From Poronia punctata (taxonomy: Eukaryota > Ascomycota > Sordariomycetes > Xylariales > Xylariaceae): a stretch of DNA of 33,308 nt. Below are positions 21,371 to 31,100 of the stretch, one piece after another (positions within the stretch are counted from its first letter, which is position 1; each line of letters starts with the position of its first letter). The DNA lies in NCBI GenBank assembly GCA_022579005.1, contig MU401781.1, positions 1 to 33,308 of the forward strand, given 5' to 3'. The notes beneath the pieces are model-generated. The model was not told the DNA's origin. It worked only from the letters and a program-made list of their open reading frames with translations, and made no database searches. A program made the translations under genes and the position numbers.

Positions 21371-22131
21371 AATGCTAAGTATACTCATCATCATCTTAAT
21401 ATCCCATTTATGCCACATGTTCTTTCTACTTATCACTTCGGTGTGGTCGTTATAGCCCGGAAATCCTGGAAATCTTGGGAATCTGGAGCCCTGGAGGTGG
21501 GTATCGAATTGGATGGCTAGGTAGGGGCCTAGCCTCGTCTCTTTTCACGTACATGGATCTCACTGAGCCAGATAAGTACTGGTGTAAGATCTGGTTCTAT
21601 TCTTGCACCTAAACAGGCTCAGCTACATATCTACTGTAGTTATTTACTAATCTACCTACCAATCTCCCGCCGTAGCATCGCGAAAGTTTCCTCCTTTTAT
21701 CGAATTTGCCATCTAATAGCCAGAGAATGAAATAATAGAACAGTAGACGACGTAGGTAAGGCATGTGGCAGGGAGATTCAAGAAAGAACATACAAAGGCA
21801 GACCGCTTCTCGCGAGCCGACTGATAACTCGACGTAGGTATGCTTTCTGTTGTGGTGTAGGCAGGTACCTTGATCCAATTCCTCTTTTCCCAGCTGGTCT
21901 AATCCCATTACGGATGATATTGTCCGCCGCTCCTACCTCCACGTAGATACATTACATGGCCTTGCTTCTTCTTCCTTCCTCCTCTTGGATGGCATTGTCT
22001 CACAATCTGCACAGGGTCGAATCACACGTTCTGGAGTGACCCGCCGGGAGCAATGTGCGATCTGCGTTATCGATGTACCTACACCCACGTCGTCTGACGA
22101 TTCCTGTCTGTTGTTTGAGATAGGTACGGTA

Positions 22132-22155
22132 CCCTGCTACCCTGCTACCCTACTA
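22132..22155. repeat. (CTACCCTG)3 tandem repeat
   Basis: Three copies of an eight-base unit, the last one slightly changed (CTACCCTA). Confidence 0.7.
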
Positions 22156-23446
22156 AGGTACATGTAGTCTATCGTACATGTCCATACCACCCAACCCATC
22201 CCATCTTGGTCTGTCGCTCCCGAGGCTGGCATAACAAGCTTTATTCCTTTCTTTGCCTTCATCGATCTAACCTAACATCTTTGCTTCAGCCCCTGTCAAG
22301 TTCCATGTGCATACGCGCGCTTGCTGCCGCCGGCCTAGACCATGGAAGGAATTTCCCGTCTGAAGAATCTAACAATCACGAAGCTTGAGAGACTTGAATG
22401 TAAGGTCCAAGTTTGGTAGAGGACGGTAGAATACTCTAGTCAAAGACAGAGGGTTCAATCGTGATACCACCTGCCCAGAAATACTCCGACGACGGAAAGT
22501 TACAGTGTACACGCCCTTACCCAGATATCTATACTGTTAAACCATCTTCGCTCAGCGGATATACTTACCTAACCAAGGGCGTCATATTGAGTCTGTCTTT
22601 TTTGTTATACTTGTCTAGCACAGTACCCTTCAGTTTAGGTATACATTCAAGTTACCTAATCTCAGCTGCGCCTAAAGCACAAGAAAACGAAGTACTCAGC
22701 CTAGGTAGGTAAGCAGACAAGAGATACAGTATAAACGCATCTGGTCATCAAGGCCTCACTCACATTTTCCTTTTTTTTGGTCTGCTTCTTCATATTATCA
22801 TGTTGCAGGTCCGATGCGAGCCCCGTCTCAGCTTTCTAACATAATAACATATCAGATTAATGCTCATCATAAGAGGAGGGTGAGCAAAAGGCCCCAAGGC
22901 AGGGCCCAAGACCCTCCCACGGGAGACTAAGCCAACTAGCGACTTCAGCTTGACCCAAGCTAGTCCAGGGTTGCACGCATATCGTTTCTTCCCGGTCCCT
23001 GGGCTGCCAACATCCCCGTAAAAAGGGGGGGGTTGCGAAAACCTCGGAAACACGACAACTTGCCGGGGAAATAAAAGTAGTTGCTACAAAACTAAACTAG
23101 TCCGAGAGCTAGTCCGCAAGCTAGCCCGCACGCCTACAACGTACACCACGTGCCACGAGATAACCCTACACTCCAACGGGAAGGGTACATCTAAGCTTAT
23201 ACCTGATCAGAGGTATAGTACTTATTCCCTTCTCTTGTGTACTTGGTCCTTGGCAACCTTGACAGCTCCAGTCACCCCCCTCCCCCCCTACGAGTACTCC
23301 CTACTACGTGTACCGATGTAAAAAGACGGACGGCATGACTAACCAAGTGAAGCAAGAGGGGAGAGCCGAGTTACAAGGTAGCTAAATCTCAGGCCAAGGC
23401 GCAGGACCACCACAGCGGAATACGCCAAACCAAGGCATTAGCTGGG

Positions 23447-23487
23447 ATTGGCATTGGTCCTGCAGGCCGGCCAGCATAGATATAATA
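23447..23487 (+). promoter_or_regulatory. Candidate core promoter of the C2H2 regulator (paired CCAAT, TATA)
   Basis: Two inverted CCAAT boxes (ATTGG at 23447-23451 and 23453-23457) lie about 24 bases before a TATA-like word (TATAATA, 23481-23487). If used, transcription would begin near 23510-23530 and leave a leader of about 670 bases before the ATG at 24196. Fungal CCAAT boxes bind the Hap/CBF complex. The assignment is inference; other start sites are possible. Confidence 0.35.
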
Positions 23488-23591
23488 TTTAGACAGGCGC
23501 CTCCCGGCGATCGACGTCTCCACCATCTGCCCTTACGTATGTAAGTGACCTGCTTTCTATCTGTTTACTTGAAAGCTCACGAATCCGCACC

Positions 23592-23666
23592 ATGGTTCAT
23601 GGAGAAAGACCGGAAACCGTAATTCTACTCGGCCATATCCATATCCCGGAACTGCTTTATTTTTAA
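23592..23666 (+). promoter_or_regulatory. Upstream ORF in the leader (24 codons, strong start context)
   Basis: The ATG sits in CACCATGG, a near-ideal eukaryotic start context, and opens a 24-codon frame (MVHGERPETVILL...) that stops at TAA 23664-23666. A second short frame (ATG 23599, 7 codons) overlaps it, and the next frame starts on the same bases as its stop (TAATG, 23664-23668). If in the mature mRNA, it should strongly limit initiation at the main ATG. Transcript limits are unknown, and the ATGTAA/GTAAGT sequence at 23539-23546 could instead be an intron donor. Confidence 0.4.
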
Positions 23667-23716
23667 TGATTACATTGCCCACCGTACTTACCACGCAGAA
23701 TTGCTCTCAAGCCTAG
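23666..23716 (+). promoter_or_regulatory. Upstream ORF in the leader (16 codons)
   Basis: The ATG overlaps the stop of the preceding upstream frame (TAATG), a layout that permits stop-and-restart translation. It encodes MITLPTVLTTQNCSQA and ends in TAG. Confidence 0.3.
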
Positions 23717-24022
23717 CTCACACCTCGGCCTTGACTTTATTCGGCCTACTCTTGTCGTCGACGTCCAACATAGCATCATAGTCCTACACCGAGAGTCTCA
23801 TCCTTTCCGAGGATCGTAACAATCTCATAAATATTGCCCGAAAGCGAAGACCGAATACCGAGCTCTTATAACGAAGGATCGACAGACGAATAGGTCCTTC
23901 TTCATTCATATAGTTGGAAGTACGCCGGGCGCAGAACAAGTCTTGACAAGACACCTTGTGGAGCCTCCTATTTCACCCCGGGCGACCTGCCGTGTCGATC
24001 ACGGCATCATTTAATCACGTAC

Positions 24023-24037
24023 ATGCCCCATCTCTAA
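24023..24037 (+). promoter_or_regulatory. Upstream ORF MPHL
   Basis: A minimal four-codon frame ending in TAA in the presumed leader. Confidence 0.3.
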
Positions 24038-24164
24038 CTATCGGCAATCTCGACAACTCATACCTTGTTTTTTGGTGGACCGCGATTGGGAGGAAGATAA
24101 AGAGCTTGGAAAATCGGAGCGGTGTGGCATAGAGAGGAAGGCAAGATAGGGTTGGGGGGAAAAC

Positions 24165-24185
24165 ATGAGAATTGGTCTTCTCTAA
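24165..24185 (+). promoter_or_regulatory. Upstream ORF MRIGLL, just before the main start
   Basis: A six-codon frame whose TAA (24183-24185) ends 10 bases before the main ATG at 24196. Such close placement would make reinitiation at the main start inefficient unless this ATG is skipped. Its context (AACATGA) is weaker than that of the main start. Confidence 0.4.
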
Positions 24186-24195
24186 CTGCAAGAGC

Positions 24196-25687
24196 ATGGA
24201 ACCTGTAACCGCACAGAGCATCCTCTCTCGTCGACCGGCAGCTGGCGGTCTTTCACATTTCCACCTCCCTCTTCCAAATTCGTCGTTGGATCTCCAGATA
24301 CCGAGTATGGCAGCTCCTAATCGCTTCGTTCCCTATCCTTCACCCCCTCCTACCTCTGCCTTTTCCGGTGACTCTCACCAAGATATAGTGTCGCCGTCTC
24401 TGCAACACGCCTTCCCCCTCGTACATGGCAGCAAGCATCTGACCTCGTCCCCAGGAGTTAGTGGAAGTGACAGCTTAAGTCCGCTCTCCTCCAGCGTGAA
24501 CGGCGGCAGTTCACAAAGCTCCCAGACAGGCGTCTCGTCATACAACAACCAGAACGGCTGGCCGATACAGAGTAGCAGTAACAACTCGTATACCTACGGA
24601 TCGATGGCCGCAGGGGGGCAACATAACGTCATGTCGACTTATAATCGTCACATCTATCCGCCAAACGCGCCGGGGACGCCAGGGACAGGAGGATCAGGCC
24701 AAACAGGTTATAGCTCGAGAAACACGCAGTCGTCGACGTCGGCAGACGACTTGTCACATCCACCATATGATAGTGTCAGTCACCCATTTCCGATATCGAT
24801 GTCGGGCGGCACAACAGGCCATTCGAGCTTCTCGCATCAATCTTCACATTCACAACACATGCAACATGCCATGATGGGCTCGCAGACATCTCAGCCCCCC
24901 ACGCCAGTGGCCAGCTCTTCGTCGGAAAACTACTCGAGGCCCCCGCCGACACCTAGCTATTATACGGGGCCATCTAACACTTCACAGCAGTCGTCGTTTC
25001 CGTCGTTTCCTCCGCCACATCATTCTCCCTCGCAACTATCATCAACAAGTGCTGGGGGCCCGTTACGGGGGATCTCTGCGCTCAGTGGGCAGCCTCATCT
25101 ATCTATGAGCGCTCACTCCCCATACGGAAACAGACATTATTATTCAACGCAGGTTCAACAAAACTTGGGCGGCGCAGTCATGTCGAATTTGGGGAATCCG
25201 TCGGGTCAGATCCACATCATGGGCGGTGGTGGAATTAGCCCTTTGAGCGCATATCATCACGCACATGCAATCGGTGCTCATCATGCTTTATATCCTGGCG
25301 CTACAGGTTCACATCAGGAACGGCCATACAGATGCGATACCTGCCCCCAATCATTCAACAGAAACCACGATCTAAAAAGACACAAGCGGATTCATCTGGC
25401 TGTCAAGCCATTCCCTTGCACACACTGCGAGAAGGCCTTTTCGAGGAAGGATGCATTGAAGGTAATATGGCACGCCTACTTACTCGTGCCATGGCTAATA
25501 CTTCTGGCAGCGCCACATGATGGTTAAGCAATGCGGCAGTCATGGCAAGTCATCACCTAAAAGCGACAAAGACGGATCTCCATTAGACGATTCCAAAATG
25601 GACACGGACGGGAGGTTAGACATGGAGTCGAAAATGGACTACGGCGAGATGTCCCATTCACGGAGTATAAAGAACGAGCCAGTCTGA
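24196..25687 (+). CDS. flbC: C2H2 zinc-finger transcription factor, FlbC-like conidiation regulator (two exons)
   Basis: Exons 24196-25461 and 25511-25687 encode 480 residues. The ATG at 24196 (AGCATGG, A at -3 and G at +4) is the first in-frame ATG; the frame is open 24 bases further 5' but without another ATG. Residues 1-375 are low-complexity, rich in Ser, Pro, Gln, His, Gly and Tyr, as in activation regions. Two adjacent fingers follow: C380-x2-C383-x12-H396-x3-H400 and C408-x2-C411-x12-H424-x5-C430, the second being of C2HC type. The tail (431-480) is Lys/Asp/Ser-rich and ends KNEPV. The finger block with RNHDLKRHKRIHLAVKPFPC and FSRKDALKRH matches my memory of Aspergillus nidulans FlbC, a nuclear activator of brlA, abaA and vosA in asexual sporulation. 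That protein is shorter (about 350 residues), the difference lying in the N-terminal region. Orthology is probable, not proven. It stands alone, with no neighbour gene within several kb. Confidence 0.75.
25462..25510 (+). other. Intron of the C2H2 regulator (49 nt, phase 0)
   Basis: Donor GTAATA, branch-like GCTAAT 15-20 bases before the acceptor GGCAG. Removing it joins AAG to CGC CAC and completes the second finger (DALK-RHMMVKQC), which strongly supports the splice. The intron cuts between the finger helix and its zinc-binding His. If retained, translation adds 21 unrelated residues and stops at TAA 25525-25527, giving a protein with finger 2 broken. Confidence 0.9.
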
Positions 25688-27120
25688 AGGATGACTATCA
25701 AACACAGGAGGAATGACTGGGCGGGCCTTGAACGTTACTAGACGTACTTGGATATATACTGGAAGCGGAGAGAAATGATAGACAACATCAGGTCGAGATA
25801 CGACATGACGGTCGATAACCTTTAGCGACATTTTGGCCATGATTTTCTGGCGACTACGCAAGGTCGCAAAGGGCTGGGCTCGGAAGAAAGGGCTCCCACA
25901 GGCTAGGCATTTCTTTACGGAAACAGCGCAGCGGTGCAATGTTTTCAACAAGCTGTCTACCAAACAAAACGGAAGGGTTCATCGGGTTTACACTGGGTGG
26001 CATTGTCATGGCCATGCCCGAGGCGTTTCATCGCGGACGGCGGCATCGGTACAGGCTTTTTTGGGGGTATTCTTGTTGGATATTATTACTTTTCACATTT
26101 GTCCTTGTATTACGGATTTTGTTTCCTGATCTGCGTTGGCCGGAGGCGTGTCGGGATATTTGTCGCATTATGTGTCTATATTGGTAGGTTGGGTCAAATG
26201 ATATCAGGTATACTAAATAGCCGGCTGCTGCGTTTTAACTTGAGAAAGAATACAGTCCTCAAGATATTCAATCTGTTTTGCAGTAGTGTTATAGATGTTT
26301 CCCCTTAAAAGTCACGGTGAAAAGGGGCAACGTTCCTAAAACTCCATGCCCTACTTAAATAGACAAATGTTGCTCGTCTATAATTGTGATTTATATATAA
26401 CCTATGAGCTTTTAGTGATTTTTGTCAGATACAAAAAGAAAAGTAATATCTTAGACATGTTCTCATTTATAGGCCTGCCTTATTTTAAGTAAGTTAAGTA
26501 AGCAAGAGGGCATCTTTTATAGTGGCCTCTTCCTTCTTTCCTTTTTTTATATATAGGTATAATATATATAGATATAGGTATTGTAGTAGTACCTAGGTGT
26601 AGAAAGAGGCACTTAGGTAAGGAAGTATACACTCATTAGTAGAAGAAAAGCCTAACATATATCTCTGCTACCTAACTGCCACTATAATAAACTGATATAC
26701 TATATAAACAAGATTATAAAAGTTTATAAGGTCTAGTACTATCTACTTGTACTTACTTTTACTTAACATATAACTACCTAGTCAGTCACATGTGGTCTAC
26801 GAGTACGTATCTGGGTAGAATTCCCTCTCACCTAGGTATACGCTAGGTCATTTTATCTTTTCTTCCCTCTGTCTAGAGAAGAGAAGAGAAGAGAAAGATA
26901 GTACTTACCTAAACGTAAACCTTACCTGGGCACTTGGTTATTGGTTCTTTTTCTATACAACAATTGTAAATGCGAAAGAAAAGAAGAAGAAGAAAGGAAA
27001 AGACATTCGTCACAAAGTTATGTAATGTAGGTACAACCCTACTTTCTATCTCTACCCCTAACACCCCCCCCAACCTGTTACAATGTCTCAGTTCGGGACT
27101 CACTTCCGAGCTAGTTAGTC
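25688..27120. other. 3' flank of the regulator, gene-free
   Basis: No gene is seen. The overlapping + strand frames at 25833-26308 follow the stop codon closely and look like untranslated 3' sequence. No canonical AATAAA is evident close to the stop. A+T content rises between 26310 and 26760, with a TATATATAGG-rich segment near 26545-26580. A (GAAGA)n run lies at about 26876-26894. Confidence 0.45.
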
Positions 27121-27160
27121 TAGCTGTCTTGACCTAGCATAATTACCTATTTAGGCTGTG

Positions 27161-27186
27161 TACTTACTTACTTACTTACTTACTTA
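27161..27186. repeat. (TACT)n microsatellite
   Basis: More than six perfect copies of the tetranucleotide. Confidence 0.9.
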
Positions 27187-27222
27187 CCCTTCCACTCCGG
27201 AGAAAGGAGGTCAACTGTGTAT

Positions 27223-27246
27223 GTGTGTGTGTGTGTGTGTGTGTGT
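27223..27246. repeat. (GT)n microsatellite
   Basis: About eleven GT units, broken once by an AT. Confidence 0.9.
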
Positions 27247-27460
27247 ATGTTGAGAAATAAAGGAAGAAAGGGATGAATGCTAACGTCTAACCTAGCTTAC
27301 TTATCTTTACCTTTATGTTGACTTTTTGCACATAAATGAAAAACCGGAAATAACTACCTACTCGTAAATAAGGTAGATAGATAGGTAGGTTAGAAGACAG
27401 GCGCATATACCCGCCCCCCCGCCCCCCCCTTTAAAGACTAAGACAAGACTAGACAACCCT

Positions 27461-27478
27461 GTTGTTGTTGTTGTTGTT
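27461..27478. repeat. (GTT)6 microsatellite
   Basis: Six GTT triplets in non-coding DNA. Confidence 0.85.
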
Positions 27479-27566
27479 ATACAACTTTCCTGCAGGGGGT
27501 GTTTTTCCAGATTCTTGTATTCTCCGTAGGAAAGAAGAAACAGAAACAAACTAGGATTTGCGAAAA

Positions 27567-27646
27567 CTTTTCTTTTCTTCTTTCTTTCTTTCTTTTAAAA
27601 GGAAGGGAAGAAGATAGGAAGTAAGGAGGAAGGGGGAAGAGGGGGT
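27567..27646. repeat. Abutting pyrimidine and purine tracts
   Basis: Thirty pyrimidines (CTTT/TTTC units) switch at 27597 to about fifty bases that are almost all purines. The strand bias flips at a single point, so part of it can pair as a hairpin. Confidence 0.6.
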
Positions 27647-28170
27647 GTTGATATAGACATAGACATATGTCCCTATCAGATTTACTACAAGCAAAGTGAA
27701 GATAAGTGAAAATAGAGTAACAGGGCCAGGAAAATAAATCTCTGGTAAGTAAATCATGAGAACTGTCCCCTTGGATCTTAAGATACTGCCCAACTTTACG
27801 GTTATGACCAAGTAAGTACATTGATAGAAAAACACGATTTTGTTCTCTGTCACGGTTAAAGTCGAATTATTTTAACTATTAATCTGTTCAGCCCATATCC
27901 TAAACCACCTATCTAGGTACTAGACTACACCTAGAATCATAGGGCTATACGCCTGCCAAACAGAAGAGAGAACATGTTGGGCCGCAACTATCCAAGATTA
28001 ACCCAGATACGTTTCTATAAAAGGTCTACCAATTTGATTAAATTGTTATAAACATGTTACAAGACCTACATAGAAAATATATAATCACATGTAGATAAAA
28101 CTCGATATCTACTTACAGTGCTTGCTTTTCAGAATTCAAACATACCTCTCGACCCCCCCCCCCCTCGCTT

Positions 28171-31100
28171 TTGCTTGCCCCTAACCTAGAGAGGTTACCT
28201 ATTCGGTACTCTTTCCATCAACTGTTCCGTGGCTGATGTACCGATGGCCACCCAGATCTTTCTCCTGCAATCTCACAGCCCCCAGATGCTTACATATGTA
28301 AGGAGGGTCGCATAATGAAACAGGGGTCTAGTTAATAAGCTTCGTACCGGTCCAGACGGAAAATCGAGTATATGTGTGGGGAGTAAAAGAAAGAAAGAAA
28401 AAAGAAGTTGAGTGCTAAACGGAGCAAGTGACTAGTTTGAACCTGATGTCCGGACTCCCGAAACAAATGAGAAGGCATTGGACTTTTGAACAAGGTAGGT
28501 AAATCATATCCGCATGTTCAAAAGTTGCCTCCGTTACCCGAGAAGCTGCACAGCCAACGGGCCTGCGTAGGCAATATTGCCCATATTAATGCATCTGTAT
28601 GTCGACCTGCTGCTTGGTTTGTTCCTGCTGTCATATGTCCTGGTTCGGTCCCGCCTTTTACACGTAGCCAAGTTCGGCCATTCTCGGTTGACGACTTTGA
28701 TATCTCTGTCTCTGCCGGCAACCGATGGCCGAGGAAGGGGTCATCGGGCATCAAAGACTGAGGAAGTGGGTACAATATTGTAACTATCAAGACGTCAGTC
28801 TATGAGGACCTATACGAGAATACAGGGGACATAGTCATTTTCACGTAGGATAGTGGCAAAGAGCTGTAGAAATTCGACTGTAACACGAAACAGTATTACA
28901 CAAGTCGGCGATAGACCCAGAAGTGAGGGTACGTGACAAAAGGAGACCTTGAGGGACCTTTTATCTTGTAGTGATACGTGCGTATCATCTGCTTACTTTG
29001 TCCAGCATACGACATATCATGTTTCGTTGTAGTTGTCAAGTTTCAACCTACCCATTCCACACACCACACCAGCTGTGCGGCCTTTACAGTACACGTAATC
29101 TCCAGGGTATCTCTGTAACTCATGTATCTTCAGTACTGTACTTATTTGTTGATAGAGGAAACATACCACATACTAAAGGTCAGGTAGGGTAGGCCTATAC
29201 ATCGTTTGCACAAGTATAAGTGCGGTACAGTGCATATAACACGGTACTATACATTACAGTTTATTAGCCTTAGGTCATGTCTTGGACCCTAACTCGGATA
29301 AGTGCTCATTTTGGTTAGTAAGCCGTTGTGGGAAAGATTCGTACGAAGCTCAGGCTGTATTATCTTGAGTAAGGGGGCCGGGGCGGGGGGGTTGATGCAC
29401 CGCCTTCCGCAGAACAATGTCACGAACCAAGGATTTGACACTGGAGTTCCATTCATTAAACATAACAGAGAAAAAAAGAACAAGAATGGTGTAACGGTCC
29501 TTGAAGACGGAGAAGAACTATCTCACTGAATGTACTGGGTAAACGAGATCTCAGCCTGCTTGACCCTGCGGGGGAGGGGGAGCGGCCGAGGAAACAAGGA
29601 CAGGGATGGAGGGAAGGTGAGGGTAGGCACGAGCGCGAACGCGAAAGAGGCATGAACTGAGGAGGTGGGGACTTACCAATCCACTCGTGGCTTCCCCTAC
29701 CTCCCCTTCCGCAACGTCATTCGGGGGTGGATGGCGGTCTGGCGACAGGTACCATGTGTGTGAAACCTGCAGCACGTAAACATACAACATAGACACATCA
29801 CGTACTTATCGGCATGTATTATTGCATAAGAGGAAGAGAAGAAGGCGGCCGAGGAAGTGTGGATGACTTTCTGACGTCTGTACGTGTGCCTGCCTACCCG
29901 ACGGTGATCACCATTCATACAATACACTTTAGAGGAAGGCATGTTGCCGAGCTTTCCATCCTTTATCGTCCCGCCTGGCCGGTCGCGGCGGAAAACAAGA
30001 GGTATGCTACGATGTTTTGGAGACGAGCGCCCAAGACCCATTGCCGTTTCCATAGCAGGAGATACCTAGGTAAAGGAATGTATGGTAGCGCCTCTGATGG
30101 ATTGGTGTGTGCGCCATATCCAAGTCGCCGGGGACCAGGATCGACCTTGCATCGTCTTTATTTCTTTTTCCTGTTTCTGATTCTCCCGTCTCTCCTTTCT
30201 TGTCTATCAGAGAGAACAGTATAGAGGCCTAAGAATACTCGTAGGTAGCAGTTTTACGAGTAGTAGCAACGACGAGAAAGAAATGATTCCCCGCTTATGT
30301 GCATCGTCGACCTACATCGGAGGCAAATGACCGCGGAGTAATAGAACAGGAGAGATAGAGGTAAAGATGTAGCAATCTGAGGAGATGTATAAATGCGGTT
30401 CACATAACGACAAGGGGGCGTTACAAGGGATCTCCATGTTTCGTACATGAGCATCATTAGTATGTACACGTAACCTATTATATGATGTATGCAGGTGGGT
30501 GTATGCATGTACAGTACCTATTATGCGAGGTACTCGATCATTCTTTCCAAGTCGGGGACTGCAATTGCAATGTTATGTTTATGTACACTTACTAAGTAGG
30601 TAGGTACACTTCACATATTATCTCGCAAGTCTCTAAGCGACAACCACGTATTTTGCACTATACACGTACTACTTATGTACTTGTAGATTGGGCGTTTCAG
30701 GTCACATGTCCTTTACTACCTACTCCGGGGAACTCTTCGGACGAATAATACCCTAACTAACCTGTCGGTCGGCCGGCCATCTACCCATACCCACCCTGAC
30801 ATCTAATGCATCCATTCAATAACGTGAACCTCGTCCCTTATCCGTCCCAGAAGAACCCGAATCTAAGGTCCAAGAATACTGGAAGTACGGTAGGTATGTA
30901 AGATGGGACGGTATCAGCCGCAGGGTTGAGCCACGCTTATTATCGTACCTCTTCTTGACATCGTACTTATTTTATTGGGATGAGTATACCGTACACGCAG
31001 ATAAGATGCCCGTATGTTTGTCCGCTTTCAGCAGCTCTCGCAGGGAGATAAGCATGTCTAACTCGCTACCAAAATACGTACTTGCAACTTACCAAAAGGT

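Larger units (their letters stand above)
17781..23440. other. Gene-free stretch left of the regulator promoter
   Basis: I see no gene. A 127-residue minus-strand frame at 19258-19641 could form one membrane helix (near residues 30-50) but has no conserved feature and overlaps another unrelated frame, so it is not called. Small repeats include two tandem copies of a 12-mer at 21347-21370, an 8-mer repeated three times at 22132-22155, and a G9 run at about 20920. Confidence 0.45.
27121..28170. other. Gene-free, microsatellite-rich stretch
   Basis: It contains (TACT)n at 27161-27186, (GT)n at 27223-27246, poly-C at 27411-27429, (GTT)n at 27461-27478, a pyrimidine tract at 27567-27596 running directly into a purine tract at 27597-27646, and C12 at 28153-28164. 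Minus-strand frames here (27358-27853) are rich in residues encoded by these tracts and are not called. Confidence 0.5.

Noticed and set aside
24172..24195. Start of the regulator 24 bases further upstream
   Set aside because: The codon there is TTG, not ATG; the first in-frame ATG is 24196, which has a good context.
25833..26308. Overlapping + strand frames after the zinc-finger gene
   Set aside because: Position and lack of motifs fit 3' untranslated sequence; no ATG context or splicing makes a longer product.
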